Notes: generated by a model not told the origin, from the letters alone. Shown: positions 13,601 to 24,515, counted from the stretch's first letter. The stretch: DNA of 51,174 nt from Streptococcus timonensis (GCF_900095845.1 NZ_FMIX01000001.1:7501-58674); one strand, 5' to 3'. A program made the numbers and translations.

Positions 13601-16118
13601 CCCCTTCAATTTCAATTGGAGTGACTGTTGGAACGTATTGACCATCCATGGTATTTAACTGACCATTAATGTTTGGTTCTTGGTCTGGGAATTTGGTTGA
13701 CCAACCAGTATCATAACCATTATTATCTGAACGACGGATAGAGATACCATCAGCTGTTCCAAGGAAGTTATCTTCTGGGATAAACTCAACGTCTACATCT
13801 TTACCTTTAGCAGTAATCTTGTACTTACCTTGTCCTTGAACGACGTAGTAACCGTCTGCGTCAAGGGTTGCGCGGTTGCCATCTTTGTCAACGATGTATG
13901 GTTCTAAAGTTTCATCAATAACAGCAGTAGAATTACGTTCATACTTGTGTTCACCACGAGCTGTAAAGGTTACTGTTGCGGTTTGTTTAGTAGCTTGAGG
14001 ACCAGAAGTTTCCTTAAATTCCCCTTTTGGTGGGTGGGTGATTTGAGTCTTGAAGTCTTCTACTTCCCCTGAGAATGCCATGCCAGTTGGGCTTTCGATC
14101 TCGTTCGCTTTCTTAGCGATACGAACACGAGCACCTAACTCTTTAACGCTTGGGTCGACGTAAGTCTTGCTGTTTGCAAAGGTCAACTCAACAGTACCAT
14201 CTTGTGTGATTGTAGCGAGATTTGAGCGTTCATCTTCATCGAATTTACCATTTTGGTTAAAGTCTACCCAACCATAGATATGTGCTTCTGAAGCTCCATC
14301 CGTATGAGCTTGAATTGACATCTTGTAGTTACCTGGTTTGGTACGGTCCATTTGGATCATCTCATTGGTTGTCCCTTTGAGTTCCTCTGGAAGCAATTGG
14401 TTAATTCCTTCATCGGCCGTAGTTGAGTTATCATCACCGAACCAGTCTTGAGTAGTGTTTTCATCCATATCTGGGCTCACATTACCAATATACGGTTGAT
14501 TTACTTTAGCTCCAGTAACACCGTCTACAGTTGCAATGGTATGGACTGCCTTACCATATGACTCAGGCGCATCCCCTTCATCAATTGGGAAGAATCCAAG
14601 CATAGCTGACTGTTTACCAGCTGAAGCGATATAAAGTCCCACTTCAGATGCTCCACGTGTCATCACGAGTGGAACTGTTCTATTTCCTTCAGAAATGTTT
14701 GGTCCAAAGATACCGGTTCCTAGACCACCCGTAACTTGGTCAGGATTTCCAAAGTACTTCCATGCTACTGGTTTCTTATCTGGTCCAGCTTGAGTAGAAT
14801 TATCACGAAGTTGTCTTAGGTTAATGTTATTATATTTAGGTTTAGAACCAAAAAGATTCTCTGTATCTTGTGGTTCATAAGGAACAGAGGTGGCTGGTCT
14901 AGTAGTTTTCTTCCATTCCCCAATGTGCTGCCAACCTTGTCCGTTGGTAGTGAACATAACAAATTCACCAGGGTTAGCAGACTCACCATCAGCCATAACA
15001 ATAGCTGGCTTAACTTTCTTGCCACGGAAGGTTGCAGAGATTTCGAACTGAACTCCAATATTCCCACCATTATATGCAGAACTCATGGTAGTCTTTTTGG
15101 CTTTCGTATCAACGTTTTCATGTTGAATTTCAGTCCAACGGTTTTGGGCATCAGCGATAACGTCGGCTTCTTTGCCATCAGCAAAATATTGCCTAGCAAT
15201 TGGTGAAGTAACACCCTTTACATATCCATTTTTTGCATTTGGATCATAGGTCGCTTTTTCAGCTTCTGTAGCCCCTTGTTCTTCCATCCGTTTTTTATAG
15301 ATTTCAGTCGCTTGGAATGGTTTCAAGGATTTAACTTTTACAGTGACTACATAACCAGGCATGATTTCCTTGGTATAGGTAGCCCCAACTTGAAGTGCTA
15401 AGCTCTCTGTTAGTTCATTTGGTTTAGTTTCTTTTTTTGCGACCTGGATTGTTTTTGCTCCTGTCCAGTTGGCTACATCTCCAAAGTCCAACCAAGAAAT
15501 TTGGCTAGTCAAAGATTTGGCATCAAGATTTGTTGTAAAGCCTGGTTTCTCAACCTTAGGAGTTGATGTTGCGTCTTCCACATCATCCGCGATCAAGTTA
15601 GGGTCATTGGCGTCACCAAGAGCACGACGGCTACGACGTTTCCCAGTTTTTTCTGCTGGGACTGTTTCAGCTTTCTCTTCTTTTGCTGGTGCCTCTACGC
15701 CTGCAGCGGTAACTTCTTCTTTCTTATCTGCTTGAGCTGGTGCAGGTGCCACAACTGGAGTTTTTTCTTCAACAGGAGCTGTTGTAGTTGGAGCAGTTTC
15801 TGTAGGAGTTACAGGAGCTTCAGCTTTATCAGTTGTTGCTGGAGCTGTTTTTTCTGCAGGAACTACAGGAGTTGCATCTGCTTGATAAGTTGTCTCAGGC
15901 GTCTTTTCTGCTTCAACAGTTGGAAGACTAGCTGGACTTTCTACCTCTGTAGTCGCAACAACTCCCTCAACTTGTTTGTCCTCAGCAACTTCATCCGCAC
16001 TAACGTTTGCAGCTGTACCGAGCATAACTAATGTTCCGAGAAGGACCGAGCAAACTCCAACGTTTAGTTTACGAATCGAAAATCGACTGATACGATCGTT
16101 AAACAAATCATTTTTCAC
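10620..16118 (-). CDS. cshA: CshA-type fibrillar surface adhesin, LPxTG-anchored
   Basis: 1832 residues. The signal peptide is of YSIRK type (RFSIRKLNVGVCSV at 12-25, cleavage near VSADE). A Pro/Glu/Thr-rich segment with a basic RRSRR patch (about 160) follows, then a non-repetitive adhesive region to about 690 ending in a GEVEDF motif. Eight CshA fibril repeats of about 100-130 residues come next (each with VxFTP and YTPTVTPV signatures), then two near-identical IPGYP..GYRFVETKK modules, ten VPTPDP units, LPNTG (about 1796) and a KKKED tail. S. gordonii CshA forms fibrils that bind fibronectin and other microbes. The start is the GTG at 16118, six bases after GGAGGT. An ATG at 16151 in frame lies upstream of that ribosome site and has none of its own. 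Confidence 0.88.
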   Translation of the reverse strand: MKNDLFNDRISRFSIRKLNVGVCSVLLGTLVMLGTAANVSADEVAEDKQVEGVVATTEVESPASLPTVEAEKTPETTYQADATPVVPAEKTAPATTDKAEAPVTPTETAPTTTAPVEEKTPVVAPAPAQADKKEEVTAAGVEAPAKEEKAETVPAEKTGKRRSRRALGDANDPNLIADDVEDATSTPKVEKPGFTTNLDAKSLTSQISWLDFGDVANWTGAKTIQVAKKETKPNELTESLALQVGATYTKEIMPGYVVTVKVKSLKPFQATEIYKKRMEEQGATEAEKATYDPNAKNGYVKGVTSPIARQYFADGKEADVIADAQNRWTEIQHENVDTKAKKTTMSSAYNGGNIGVQFEISATFRGKKVKPAIVMADGESANPGEFVMFTTNGQGWQHIGEWKKTTRPATSVPYEPQDTENLFGSKPKYNNINLRQLRDNSTQAGPDKKPVAWKYFGNPDQVTGGLGTGIFGPNISEGNRTVPLVMTRGASEVGLYIASAGKQSAMLGFFPIDEGDAPESYGKAVHTIATVDGVTGAKVNQPYIGNVSPDMDENTTQDWFGDDNSTTADEGINQLLPEELKGTTNEMIQMDRTKPGNYKMSIQAHTDGASEAHIYGWVDFNQNGKFDEDERSNLATITQDGTVELTFANSKTYVDPSVKELGARVRIAKKANEIESPTGMAFSGEVEDFKTQITHPPKGEFKETSGPQATKQTATVTFTARGEHKYERNSTAVIDETLEPYIVDKDGNRATLDADGYYVVQGQGKYKITAKGKDVDVEFIPEDNFLGTADGISIRRSDNNGYDTGWSTKFPDQEPNINGQLNTMDGQYVPTVTPIEIEGVDKTSTDVQGATQKETPTFNTTATNLNGDRIAITPSAEYPAKLVDPATGRTIDEPSVTVEGEGTYTINPSTGEVTFTPEPSFTGTAKGVEVTLSAPVGRNKDGKVQKEYIKTATAKYIPTVTPVTITPTNKESVDIQNVPQTQTPTFDLSSDKTAKITSKKLVDPATGQPTDEKTVTVPGEGTYTIDPSTGAVTFTPEKDFVGTAKGITVQATATVRNEPGNTVTITSDAKYTPTVLSAAPTAQPATSKDIQGAVQTGTPTFAGATVNVNGQDKQIPLKENSYKLLDNDGNEVSNTTAYAEDGTTPIGTFSIDSTTGKVTFTPTDKSYTGKVTPVKVQAESTNGLKVDTTYTPEIVPVTPTATPAETINVQGATQKGKPEFKGGTADVDGVEKAVAINEAVPAKFDDGTTSKKVEGVGTYTVAPDGTVTFVPEKSFVGKAPAVTVVREDMNGTKASATYTPTVTPVTPTATPAESVAPQGVVQTGTVTFTEGDPVAPIDKDTITLLDENGQPAASVDAKSPDGKVIGTFTVDKATGVVTFTPTDKTYSGDVVAVKVQAKDANGTPAETTYTPKITPVVPTAEDVTSKDKQGQTQTGKPKFTEGNPNIPMDDDTPATFEDGSTTKTIPGEGTYTVAPDGSVTFVPEKSFIGTGTGVTVKRVDKNGTPVTGKYTPTVTPVTPTGEPAITIGPKGQEQSGKPTFKEGDSSVPMNDDVPATFDDGSTTKTIPGVGTYTVTPDGRVTFKPEPEFTGTAPSVTVVREDMNGTKASATYTPTVIPVTTFVDKEGKAIPGYPTEDGEQPKAEIPGYRFVETKKLPNGDTEHVYEKVKTSHKDKEGNEIPGYPIEDGENPKRDIPGYRFVETKKLPNGDTEHVYEKVPTPDPVPTPDPVPTPDPVPTPDPVPTPDPVPTPDPVPTPDPVPTPDPVPTPDPVPTPDPVPTPVQEKPAPVAEEVVWVTDQLPNTGTEDHASLAALGLVGVLSGFGLIARKKKED
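10787..10974 (-). repeat. Ten tandem 18-bp units encoding VPTPDP
   Basis: Ten copies of an 18-bp unit differ only in third positions (mostly GGC/GGT and CGT/TGT variants on the plus strand). They form a stiff proline-rich wall-spanning stalk. Because the unit is a multiple of three, gain or loss of copies changes stalk length without a frameshift. Confidence 0.9.
10977..11270 (-). repeat. Two tandem IPGYP/GYRFVETKK modules
   Basis: Two about 47-residue modules share the pattern DKEGxxIPGYP-EDGExPK-IPGYRFVETKKLPNGDTEHVYEK. Similarity continues at DNA level, suggesting recent duplication within the fibril gene. Confidence 0.75.
11250..14030 (-). repeat. Eight CshA fibril repeats
   Basis: Eight imperfect repeats each run from a Gln-rich entry (such as DVQGATQKETPTF or APQGVVQTGTVTF) through GTYTV..G.VTF.PE..F.G to a YTPTVTPV exit. 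The later copies (repeats 5, 7 and 8) resemble each other most, including a shared VVREDMNGTKASATYTPTV block in 5 and 8. Confidence 0.8.
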
Positions 16119-16205
16119 GATATTACCTCCAATACCCTTGCGGGATTGCATATATTGTTATATTTTATGCGTTGTTTTTCATGAATACACAAACAACCAC
16201 TTAAC

Positions 16206-16234
16206 ATTTTAGCATTCAATTACCTAAAATACAA
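16206..16234 (-). promoter_or_regulatory. Promoter of the CshA-like gene
   Basis: TTGTAT (16229-16234) - 17 bp - TAAAAT (16206-16211), with TGC before the -10 as an extended element. It implies a 5' leader of about 80 nt. Confidence 0.6.
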
Positions 16235-16339
16235 AGTATTGTGCTTAATATTTTCAAAAAGAATATATATACTTCGAAGTGTCAAAATATTGCTATTTTT
16301 TGCATTTTTTGCGCGATTTTATGCAATGCTTTTACCCGG

Positions 16340-16364
16340 AAAAAGAGGGGTATCCCCTCTTTTT
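16340..16364 (-). terminator. Terminator of rpoBC
   Basis: The perfect stem AAAAAGAGGGG / CCCCTCTTTTT with a TAT loop starts 19 bases past the rpoC stop. Confidence 0.9.
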
Positions 16365-16382
16365 CATTTCAAGTAAAATATT

Positions 16383-19300
16383 CTATTCGTTTACTTCAAC
16401 TTGAGCCTCTACAACAAGATTGGTTTCTTCATCTTCTTGAGACGGTTCAAGGTAAACTTCTTCATTGATAGCTTTTGGTTCAAGGTTACGGTAGCGAGCC
16501 ATACCAGTACCTGCTGGGATGATCTTACCGATGATGACATTTTCCTTAAGTCCAAGGAGATGGTCCTTCTTACCACGGATAGCCGCGTCTGTAAGGACAC
16601 GAGTTGTTTCCTGGAAGGAAGCAGCTGACAAGAAGCTGTTTGTTTCAAGTGAGGCTTTAGTGATTCCCATAAGAACTGGGCGACCAGTCGCTGGAACTCC
16701 ACCTGAGATGAGGACATCCTTGTTGGCATCGGTAAAGTCGTTGATATCCATAAGAGTACCCATGAGAAGATCTGTATCACCTGGATCCATGACACGAACT
16801 TTACGAATCATTTGACGGACCATTACCTCGATGTGTTTGTCACCGATTTCTACCCCTTGGCTACGGTAAACTTTTTGAACTTCACCAAGGAGGTATGTTT
16901 CTACTGACAAGACATCACGAACAGCAAGGAGTCTTTTTGGTTGGATAGAACCTTCTGTTAGAGCTGCACCACGAGATACTTGATCACCAACTTCTACACG
17001 CATACGTGCTGTAAATGGTACCACGTACTCACCTTCGCCAGTTTCGCCCTTGACAAAGACTTTCTTAGTACGAGTAGAAGCATCTTCTTCGATAGCGGTA
17101 ACTTGTCCTTTAACCTCTGTGATAACCGCTTCCCCTTTTGGATTGCGGGCTTCAAAGATTTCTTGGACACGAGGAAGACCCTGAGTGATATCGGTATTTG
17201 AGGCAACCCCACCCGTGTGGAAGGTACGCATTGTAAGCTGTGTACCAGGTTCCCCGATAGATTGGGCAGCGATTGTACCAACTGCTTCACCAACTTCAAC
17301 CGCATCACCAGTCGCCAAGTTGATACCGTAACAGTGACGGCAGACACCATGACGGGTGTTACATGTAAATGCTGAACGGATCGTTACTTCTTCAACACCC
17401 GCGTTAACGATTTCGCGCGCCTTGTCTTCAGTAATCAATTCATTAGCACCGATAAGGACTGCACCTGTCTCTGGGTGTTTAACAGTTTTCTTAGTGTAAC
17501 GACCATTGAGACGTTCTTCAAGAGACTCAATCATCTCTTTACCTTCAGTAATAGAACGGATCAAGAGACCACGGTCAGTTCCACAGTCATCCTCACGGAT
17601 GATAACGTCTTGGGCAACGTCAACCAAACGACGAGTCAAGTAACCTGAGTCGGCTGTCTTAAGGGCCGTATCGGTCATCCCTTTACGGGCACCGTGAGTT
17701 GAGAAGAACATTTCAAGTACTGACAAACCTTCACGGAAGTTTGAAAGGATTGGCAATTCCATGATACGTCCATTCGGAGCAGCCATCAGACCACGCATAC
17801 CGGCAAGCTGTGAGAAGTTTGAGATATTACCACGGGCTCCAGAATCCATCATCATAACGATAGGATTCTTAGGATCTTGGTTGGCAACCAAACGTTTCTC
17901 CAATTTTTCACGGGCAGCACGCCATTCAGCTGTAACAGCATTGTAGCGCTCGTCATCTGTGATCATACCACGACGGAATTGTTTTGTGATTTGTTCTACA
18001 CGTTTATGTGATTCTTCGATGATTTCAGCCTTGTCTTCAACGACTGGAATATCGGCAATACCCACTGTCAAACCTGCAAGAGTTGAATGGTGGTAACCGA
18101 GGTTCTTCATACGGTCAAGTAGGGCAGATGTTTCTGTCGTACGGAAACGTTTGAAGATTTCAGCGATGATATTTCCAAGGTTTTTCTTCTTGAATGGCGG
18201 GTTGAGTTCAAGGCCATTGATAGCTTCCTTGATATTTCCACCTAGCGGCAAGAAGTATTTAGCTGGAACACCCTCTGTCAAGTTAGCGTTTGTTGGCTCT
18301 TGCAAGTAAGGTAGTCCTTCTGGCATGATATCGTTGAAGAGTATCTTACCTACAGTTGTAAGCAATATTTTGTGTTTTTGCTCTTCTGTCCATGGTTTGT
18401 TAAGGCTATCTGTTGCGATACCTACACGTGAGTGGAGGTGAACATAACCATTACGGTAAGCCATGACAGCTTCGTCACGGTCCTTGAAGACCATACCTTC
18501 ACCTTCACGACCAGCTTCTTCCATAGTCAAATAGTAGTTACCCAAAACCATGTCCTGAGATGGAGTAACAACTGGTTTACCATCTTTAGGGTTCAAGATA
18601 TGCTCAGCAGCAAGCATCAAGATACGAGCTTCTGCTTGGGCTTCTTCTGAAAGAGGTACGTGGATGGCCATTTGGTCCCCGTCAAAGTCGGCATTGTAGG
18701 CTTCACAGACAAGCGGGTGCAAGCGAAGGGCTTTACCGTCAATCAAGACAGGTTCAAAGGCTTGGATACCCAAACGGTGAAGGGTAGGTGCGCGGTTCAA
18801 AAGTACTGGGTGTTCTTTGATAACTTCTTCGAGGATATCCCAGATACGTTCATCTCCACGTTCTACCAAGCGTTTAGCCGCTTTAACGTTTTGAACGATA
18901 TCGCGCGCAACGATTTCACGCATAACGAATGGTTTAAAGAGCTCGATTGCCATTTCACGTGGCACACCACATTGGTACATCTTAAGAGTTGGACCAACGG
19001 CGATAACAGAACGTCCTGAGAAGTCAACACGTTTACCGAGCAAGTTTTGACGGAAGCGTCCTTGTTTCCCTTTGAGCATATGGCTCAATGATTTAAGCGG
19101 ACGGCTACCTGGTCCAGTAATTGGACGACCACGACGTCCATTGTCAATTAAAGCATCTACTGCTTCTTGAAGCATACGCTTCTCATTTTGAACGATGATA
19201 CCTGGCGCGTTCAACTCAAGCAAACGAGCCAAACGATTGTTACGGTTGATAACACGACGGTAAAGGTCGTTCAAGTCAGATGAAGCAAAACGGCCACCAT

Positions 19301-20036
19301 CCAACTGCAACATTGGACGAAGGTCTGGTGGAATAACTGGAAGGATGTTGAGAATCATCCATTCAGGCTTGTTTCCAGACTTGTGGAAAGCATCCAAAAC
19401 ATCCAAACGACGGATAGCTTTCACACGTTTTTGTCCAGTAGCTGTTTTCAACTCTTCTTTGAGTTCAACAATTTCTTTTTCAAGGTCTACTTGCTTTAAG
19501 AGGTCTTGGATAGCTTCAGCACCCATTTTGGCAACGAATGATCCGTAACCAAACTCACGCAAGCGCTCACGGTATTCGCGCTCTGTCATGATAGACTTGT
19601 GCTCAAGTGGAGTATCCTTAGGATCAATTACCACATAAGCTGCAAAGTAGATAACTTCCTCGAGGGCACGAGGACTCATATCAAGGGTCAAGCCCATACG
19701 GCTTGGAATCCCCTTGAAATACCAGATGTGAGATACAGGAGCTTTCAATTCGATATGTCCCATACGTTCACGACGAACTTTAGTACGCGTTACTTCAACC
19801 CCACAGCGGTCACAAACAATTCCTCTGTAACGAATACGTTTGTACTTACCACAAGCACATTCCCAGTCTTTTGTAGGACCAAAGATGACTTCGTCAAATA
19901 GTCCTTCACGTTCTGGTTTCAACGTACGGTAATTGATTGTTTCAGGTTTTTTGACTTCTCCATAAGACCATGAACGGACTTTGCTTGGAGAAGCTAGCGT
20001 GATTTGCATACTTTTAAAACGATTTACATCAACCAC
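16383..20036 (-). CDS. rpoC: DNA-directed RNA polymerase subunit beta'
   Basis: 1217 residues, full length. The N-terminal zinc ribbon uses C60, C62, C75 and C78 (CACG...CDRCG). The catalytic Mg2+ motif NADFDGDQM lies at about 450. The second zinc site includes CGTDRG and [13 protein letters not shown]. Trigger-loop sequence ([18 protein letters not shown]) is intact. It forms the active site with beta. The start is GTG at 20036, as the best-placed codon after AAGGGAAG, 32 bases beyond the rpoB stop. Co-transcribed with rpoB; a terminator follows. Confidence 0.98.
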   Translation of the reverse strand: MVDVNRFKSMQITLASPSKVRSWSYGEVKKPETINYRTLKPEREGLFDEVIFGPTKDWECACGKYKRIRYRGIVCDRCGVEVTRTKVRRERMGHIELKAPVSHIWYFKGIPSRMGLTLDMSPRALEEVIYFAAYVVIDPKDTPLEHKSIMTEREYRERLREFGYGSFVAKMGAEAIQDLLKQVDLEKEIVELKEELKTATGQKRVKAIRRLDVLDAFHKSGNKPEWMILNILPVIPPDLRPMLQLDGGRFASSDLNDLYRRVINRNNRLARLLELNAPGIIVQNEKRMLQEAVDALIDNGRRGRPITGPGSRPLKSLSHMLKGKQGRFRQNLLGKRVDFSGRSVIAVGPTLKMYQCGVPREMAIELFKPFVMREIVARDIVQNVKAAKRLVERGDERIWDILEEVIKEHPVLLNRAPTLHRLGIQAFEPVLIDGKALRLHPLVCEAYNADFDGDQMAIHVPLSEEAQAEARILMLAAEHILNPKDGKPVVTPSQDMVLGNYYLTMEEAGREGEGMVFKDRDEAVMAYRNGYVHLHSRVGIATDSLNKPWTEEQKHKILLTTVGKILFNDIMPEGLPYLQEPTNANLTEGVPAKYFLPLGGNIKEAINGLELNPPFKKKNLGNIIAEIFKRFRTTETSALLDRMKNLGYHHSTLAGLTVGIADIPVVEDKAEIIEESHKRVEQITKQFRRGMITDDERYNAVTAEWRAAREKLEKRLVANQDPKNPIVMMMDSGARGNISNFSQLAGMRGLMAAPNGRIMELPILSNFREGLSVLEMFFSTHGARKGMTDTALKTADSGYLTRRLVDVAQDVIIREDDCGTDRGLLIRSITEGKEMIESLEERLNGRYTKKTVKHPETGAVLIGANELITEDKAREIVNAGVEEVTIRSAFTCNTRHGVCRHCYGINLATGDAVEVGEAVGTIAAQSIGEPGTQLTMRTFHTGGVASNTDITQGLPRVQEIFEARNPKGEAVITEVKGQVTAIEEDASTRTKKVFVKGETGEGEYVVPFTARMRVEVGDQVSRGAALTEGSIQPKRLLAVRDVLSVETYLLGEVQKVYRSQGVEIGDKHIEVMVRQMIRKVRVMDPGDTDLLMGTLMDINDFTDANKDVLISGGVPATGRPVLMGITKASLETNSFLSAASFQETTRVLTDAAIRGKKDHLLGLKENVIIGKIIPAGTGMARYRNLEPKAINEEVYLEPSQEDEETNLVVEAQVEVNE

Positions 20037-20068
20037 TATTTCTTCCCTTTCTATTATAAGTGAACTAC

Positions 20069-23000
20069 TTATTCTTGTTCAGTAGCTTCCGCTTTTGCTT
20101 TTTCTTCTGCTTCAAAGGCTGCTTTTGCCTCTTGAGCTGCTTTTTCGCGGGCTTTTTCAAGGTCATCTACGTGGATGACATCTTCGTCCATTCCTTCATC
20201 AAGGTCACGAAGTTCCACTTCTTGATCGTCTTCGTCAAGGACACGCATGTCAAGACCAAGAGATTGCAATTCTTTTACAAGAACTCGGAATGATTCTGGA
20301 ACACCTGGTTTTGGAATTGGTTTTCCTTTTGTAATAGCTTCATAAGCTTTCAAACGTCCGTTGATATCGTCAGACTTGTAAGTCAAGATTTCTTGAAGGA
20401 CATTTGAAGCACCGTAGGCTTCAAGCGCCCAAACCTCCATCTCACCGAAACGTTGTCCACCAAACTGAGCTTTACCTCCGAGCGGTTGTTGCGTTACGGT
20501 TGAGTATGGTCCGACTGAACGTGCGTGCAATTTATCATCAACCATGTGGTGGAGTTTGATCATGTACATGACACCAACTGACACACGGTTGTCAAATGGT
20601 TCACCAGTACGCCCGTCGTATAGAATCGTCTTAGCATCACTATCCATACCTGCTTCTTTAACAGTGTCCCAAAGATCTTCTGAACTTGCTCCGTCAAAGA
20701 CAGGCGTTGCGATGTGAATGCCAAGAGTACGAGCCGCCATACCAAGGTGAAGCTCCATAACCTGACCGATATTCATACGTGATGGTACCCCAAGTGGGTT
20801 CAACATGATATCGACTGGAGTTCCATCCGGAAGGTAAGGCATGTCTTCTACAGGAACGATACGAGAGACAACCCCTTTGTTTCCGTGGCGTCCCGCCATC
20901 TTGTCTCCGACCTTAATCTTACGTTTTTGAGCGATGTATACGCGAACAAGCATATTCACACCAGATTGCAATTCATCACCGTTTGCACGTGTAAAGATTT
21001 TGACATCTCGAACGACACCATCAGCACCGTGTGGCACACGAAGTGACGTATCACGAACTTCGCGGGACTTGTCTCCGAAGATAGCGTGCAAGAGACGTTC
21101 TTCAGCTGAAAGATCTTTTTCACCCTTAGGTGTTACTTTACCTACAAGGATATCCCCTTCTTTAACCTCAGCACCGATACGGATAATACCCATCTCGTCA
21201 AGGTCTTTAAGGGCATCTTCACCAACGTTTGGAATTTCACGAGTGATTTCTTCAGGCCCAAGCTTTGTATCGCGTGTTTCTGATTCGTATTCTTCGAGGT
21301 GAACAGATGTATAAACATCGTCTTTCACCAAGCGTTCGCTCATGATAACGGCATCCTCGAAGTTGTAACCTTCCCATGTCATGTAGGCAACGATTGGGTT
21401 TTGTCCAAGCGCCATTTCACCTTTCTCCATAGAAGGTCCATCAGCGATAAAGTCACCTTTTTCGATGACATCACCAACTCGAACAAGGGTACGTTGGTTA
21501 TAAGCAGTACCTGAGTTTGAACGACGGAATTTTTGGATGTGGTAAACATCCAGAGAACCATCTTCACGGCGGACTTCTACTTTGTCAGCGTCCGCATAAG
21601 TAACCTTACCGCCATGTTGCGCAATAACCGCAGCTCCAGAGTCGTGGGCTGCTTGGTATTCCATACCAGTACCTACGAAAGGTGCTTTAGGATCGATCAA
21701 CGGAACAGCCTGACGTTGCATGTTGGCACCCATGAGGGCACGGTTGGAGTCATCGTTTTCCAAGAAAGGAATACATGCTGTCGCAACGGCAACTACCTGT
21801 TTAGGAGAAACGTCCATATAGTCAACGCTTGATGCTGGATATTCTTGGTTAACCCCTTGGTGGCGTCCCATGACAACTTTTTCAGCAAAAGTTCCATCTG
21901 CGTTCAATTTAGAGTTAGCCTGAGCTACTGTGTATTCATCTTCTTCATCGGCAGTCAACCAAACGATTTCGTTAGTTACTTTACCAGTTGCACGGTCAAC
22001 CTTGCGGTATGGAGTTTGAATGAAGCCATACTTGTTAAGGTGTCCATATGAAGACAAGTTATTGATCAAACCGATGTTTGGTCCTTCAGGGGTCTCAATC
22101 GGACACATACGACCATAGTGAGTGTAGTGCACGTCACGTACTTCGTATCCTGCACGGTCACGTGTCAAACCACCAGGTCCTAAGGCAGACAAACGACGTT
22201 TGTGTGATAATTCTGATAGTGGGTTGTGTTGGTCCATGAACTGTGACAACTGTGATGAACCAAAGAACTCTTTAACTGCGGCCGTTACAGGACGAATGTT
22301 GATGATTTGTTGAGGTGTCAACACTTCATTGTCCTGAACTGACATACGCTCACGAACATTACGTTCCATACGAGAAAGTCCTAATCGAACTTGGTTAGCA
22401 AGCAATTCACCAACTGCACGGATACGACGGTTCCCAAGGTGGTCGATATCGTCCACACGTCCGATACCTTCAGCCAAGTTAAGGAAGTAACTCATCTCAG
22501 CAAGAATATCTGCAGGAGTCACTACGCGAACCTTGTCATCTGGATTTGCATTACCAATTATAGTTACAACACGGTCTGGATCAGTCGGCGCAACTACCTT
22601 GAATTTTTGAAGAACTACCGGCTCTGTCAATACAGCAGAATCATTTGGTGTATAGACAATCTTATTCAAGTCGCCATCCAAGTGACTTTCGATACTCTCG
22701 ATAACATCACGAGTCATGACAGTCCCTTTTTCTACCAAGATTTCACCAGTTTCAGGATCTACCAATGGCTCTGCAATCGTAAGATTGAGCAAGCGAGTCT
22801 TGATATTGAGTTTCTTGTTAATCTTGTAACGTCCAACTGCAGCCAAGTCGTAACGACGTGGATCAAAGAAACGAGCTACAAGCAAGGTACGTGAACTCTC
22901 AGCCGTTTTTGGCTCACCTGGACGAAGGCGTTCGTAGATTTCTTTCAAGGCTTCGTCAGTACGAGAGTCCGCAGGATTCTTATGGATATCTTTTTCTACT

Positions 23001-23659
23001 GTATTGCGAACTAACTCGCTATCACCAAAGATATCGAAAATCTCATCATCGCCTGAGAAACCTAGCGCACGAACCAAGGTCGTAAACGGAATTTTACGAG
23101 TACGGTCAATACGAGTGTAGGCAATGTCTTTTGAGTCGCTTTCAAGTTCCAACCACGCTCCACGGTTAGGGATAACAGTTGAACCGTAACCAACTTTACC
23201 GTTTTTGTCTACTTTGTCGTTAAAGTAAACACCAGGAGAACGAACTAATTGTGATACAATGATACGCTCACCACCATTGATGATGAAGGTACCCATCTCA
23301 GTCATGATTGGGAAATCTCCAAAAAAGACTTCTTGAGTCTTGATTTCGCCAGTTTCTTTGTTAATCAAACGGAAAGTTACAAAGATTGGCGCAGAGTAGC
23401 TAGCATCATGGATACGTGCTTCCTCTAGCGTGTATTTTGGTTCTCTGATTTCGTAGCCAACAAACTCCAACTCCATAGTTTCTGTAAAGTTTGCAATTGG
23501 CAATACGTCTTCAAACACTTCCTTAAGACCATGATCTAGGAAATCTTTAAATGAATCTGTTTGAATTTCAATCAAATTTGGTAAGTCAAGAACTTCTTTG
23601 ATTCTTGAAAAACTACGACGGGTACGATGTTTCCCGTATTGAACGTCATGTCCTGCCAA
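20069..23659 (-). CDS. rpoB: DNA-directed RNA polymerase subunit beta
   Basis: 1196 residues, full length. The rifampicin region reads [20 protein letters not shown] then [19 protein letters not shown], with no change at the usual resistance residues. Conserved blocks such as [12 protein letters not shown] and the C-terminal [12 protein letters not shown] are present. The tail is an acidic, Ala/Glu/Lys-rich extension ([11 protein letters not shown] then [13 protein letters not shown]) typical of streptococci. Translation starts at TTG 23659, seven bases after AAGGAG; no ATG or GTG nearby gives the conserved MAGHDVQYG start. It is preceded by a leader of about 250 nt with a terminator-like hairpin. 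Confidence 0.98.
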   Translation of the reverse strand: MAGHDVQYGKHRTRRSFSRIKEVLDLPNLIEIQTDSFKDFLDHGLKEVFEDVLPIANFTETMELEFVGYEIREPKYTLEEARIHDASYSAPIFVTFRLINKETGEIKTQEVFFGDFPIMTEMGTFIINGGERIIVSQLVRSPGVYFNDKVDKNGKVGYGSTVIPNRGAWLELESDSKDIAYTRIDRTRKIPFTTLVRALGFSGDDEIFDIFGDSELVRNTVEKDIHKNPADSRTDEALKEIYERLRPGEPKTAESSRTLLVARFFDPRRYDLAAVGRYKINKKLNIKTRLLNLTIAEPLVDPETGEILVEKGTVMTRDVIESIESHLDGDLNKIVYTPNDSAVLTEPVVLQKFKVVAPTDPDRVVTIIGNANPDDKVRVVTPADILAEMSYFLNLAEGIGRVDDIDHLGNRRIRAVGELLANQVRLGLSRMERNVRERMSVQDNEVLTPQQIINIRPVTAAVKEFFGSSQLSQFMDQHNPLSELSHKRRLSALGPGGLTRDRAGYEVRDVHYTHYGRMCPIETPEGPNIGLINNLSSYGHLNKYGFIQTPYRKVDRATGKVTNEIVWLTADEEDEYTVAQANSKLNADGTFAEKVVMGRHQGVNQEYPASSVDYMDVSPKQVVAVATACIPFLENDDSNRALMGANMQRQAVPLIDPKAPFVGTGMEYQAAHDSGAAVIAQHGGKVTYADADKVEVRREDGSLDVYHIQKFRRSNSGTAYNQRTLVRVGDVIEKGDFIADGPSMEKGEMALGQNPIVAYMTWEGYNFEDAVIMSERLVKDDVYTSVHLEEYESETRDTKLGPEEITREIPNVGEDALKDLDEMGIIRIGAEVKEGDILVGKVTPKGEKDLSAEERLLHAIFGDKSREVRDTSLRVPHGADGVVRDVKIFTRANGDELQSGVNMLVRVYIAQKRKIKVGDKMAGRHGNKGVVSRIVPVEDMPYLPDGTPVDIMLNPLGVPSRMNIGQVMELHLGMAARTLGIHIATPVFDGASSEDLWDTVKEAGMDSDAKTILYDGRTGEPFDNRVSVGVMYMIKLHHMVDDKLHARSVGPYSTVTQQPLGGKAQFGGQRFGEMEVWALEAYGASNVLQEILTYKSDDINGRLKAYEAITKGKPIPKPGVPESFRVLVKELQSLGLDMRVLDEDDQEVELRDLDEGMDEDVIHVDDLEKAREKAAQEAKAAFEAEEKAKAEATEQE

Positions 23660-23808
23660 GATGATTCTCCTTTTAGTTAAAATTCCAAGCCTAATTAACT
23701 AGACCTTTGATTATCGTTAGATGGTTAACAAACCCCTATCACCTTATCCTTCTAGGTAATTTTCAGAATCTTTAAATCTCTGTTACAGATGGAAAAAATA
23801 CTGAAAAA

Positions 23809-23859
23809 AAGCACAAAAAGAGCAGCTAAATCTGACTTTTGTAAGAAGATTTAACTGCT
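23809..23859 (-). promoter_or_regulatory. Terminator-like hairpin in the rpoB leader (possible attenuator)
   Basis: In the mRNA sense GCAGTTAAATCT pairs with AGATTTAGCTGC (one mismatch, 13-nt loop) and runs into TCTTTTTGTGC then seven more T. It sits about 60 nt after the predicted start of transcription and about 150 nt before the rpoB start codon. Confidence 0.5.
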
Positions 23860-23914
23860 GTGAGCCTTGTCTGGACAATATTTCAGACAAAACCTACGAC
23901 AAATGATTACTCAT

Positions 23915-23943
23915 ATTATACCTGATTTGCTCTGATTTTTCAA
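23915..23943 (-). promoter_or_regulatory. rpoB promoter
   Basis: TTGAAA (23938-23943) - 17 bp - TATAAT (23915-23920) on the minus strand. Confidence 0.75.
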
Positions 23944-24130
23944 GGGCTTTGCTTGTTTTTTCTTACTTTAGTATAGATGGTCTTCGTTTTCTGAAAAGGT
24001 AATTTTCTAGACAAGTAGTTGTTAAATAAATAAGACAGGTTCTATTCATTAACCTATCAACCAACTCTTTAGTTTGTAAGTTGGTATCTTGTATACTGAA
24101 AAGGAAATAATACTAATCAATTCAACTTAC

Positions 24131-24178
24131 TTGACAAAAGCCTTGCTTAGTGGTTTAATATACCCCATAAGGGTATAT
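24131..24178 (+). promoter_or_regulatory. Promoter and CstR/CsoR-type operator of the persulfide operon
   Basis: TTGACA (24131-24136) - 17 bp - TTTAAT (24154-24159). The operator ATATACCC-N5-GGGTATAT (24158-24178) is a perfect 8-bp inverted repeat that overlaps the -10 and the start of transcription. G/C-tract dyads of the ACCC..GGGT kind are the recognised sites of CsoR-family repressors. A CsoR-family gene lies at the other end of the cassette. Confidence 0.8.
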
Positions 24179-24189
24179 TGGAGGTACCT

Positions 24190-24495
24190 ATGTTTTACTT
24201 ATTTACAAAAATTGATAGTATTTCTACCAGCGAATTAGAAGCTAAACTCAAGGAACCAATTCAGCTACTGGATGTGCGGACGCCTACGGAGTTCCTTAGA
24301 GGCCATATCAAAAACGCCAAGAATGTTCCTCTAACCGAAATCGGAGCTTACACACCTGCGACAAATGAAACACTTTATGTCATTTGTCATTCTGGTGTTC
24401 GAAGCAAGATGGCTGCTAAAAAGCTCAAGAAAAAAGGCTATGATGTTATCAACGTCCGAGGTGGTATGAGCGCTTGGACAGGTAAGATCATATAG
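24190..24495 (+). CDS. Single-domain rhodanese sulfurtransferase
   Basis: 101 residues, one rhodanese domain: LLDVRTPTEFLRGHI (about 28-42), active-site loop CHSGVRS (catalytic Cys in VICHSGVR), and the closing INVRGGMSAW. It carries sulfur as a Cys persulfide and passes it to thiol acceptors. It is first gene of an operon with a CoA-disulfide/persulfide reductase and a second rhodanese under a CsoR-type operator, pointing to reactive sulfur detoxification. The ATG at 24190 is chosen because GGAGGT lies 4 nt upstream; the frame opens earlier at a TTG inside the operator. Confidence 0.9.
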   Translation: MFYLFTKIDSISTSELEAKLKEPIQLLDVRTPTEFLRGHIKNAKNVPLTEIGAYTPATNETLYVICHSGVRSKMAAKKLKKKGYDVINVRGGMSAWTGKII

Positions 24496-24515
24496 AACAA
24501 AAAGGGAGAAAATTA

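Larger units (their letters stand above)
23660..24189. other. 530-bp gap: rpoB leader and the divergent region upstream of the persulfide operon
   Basis: This gap holds the rpoB ribosome site, a leader with two hairpins (23821-23859 and GTCTG/CAGAC at about 23867-23887), and the rpoB promoter at 23915-23943. It also holds a 7-bp dyad ACCAACT/AGTTGGT at 24060-24085 and the persulfide operon promoter and operator at 24131-24178. I see no protein-coding gene in it. Confidence 0.7.

Noticed and set aside
16119..16151. ATG 16151 as the start of the CshA-like gene
   Set aside because: The GGAGGT ribosome site lies inside this segment and points to GTG 16118; no ribosome site precedes 16151.
22391..22894. 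167-codon plus-strand frame inside rpoB
   Set aside because: It is antisense to conserved rpoB codons, with no promoter or ribosome site; typical shadow of a highly constrained gene.
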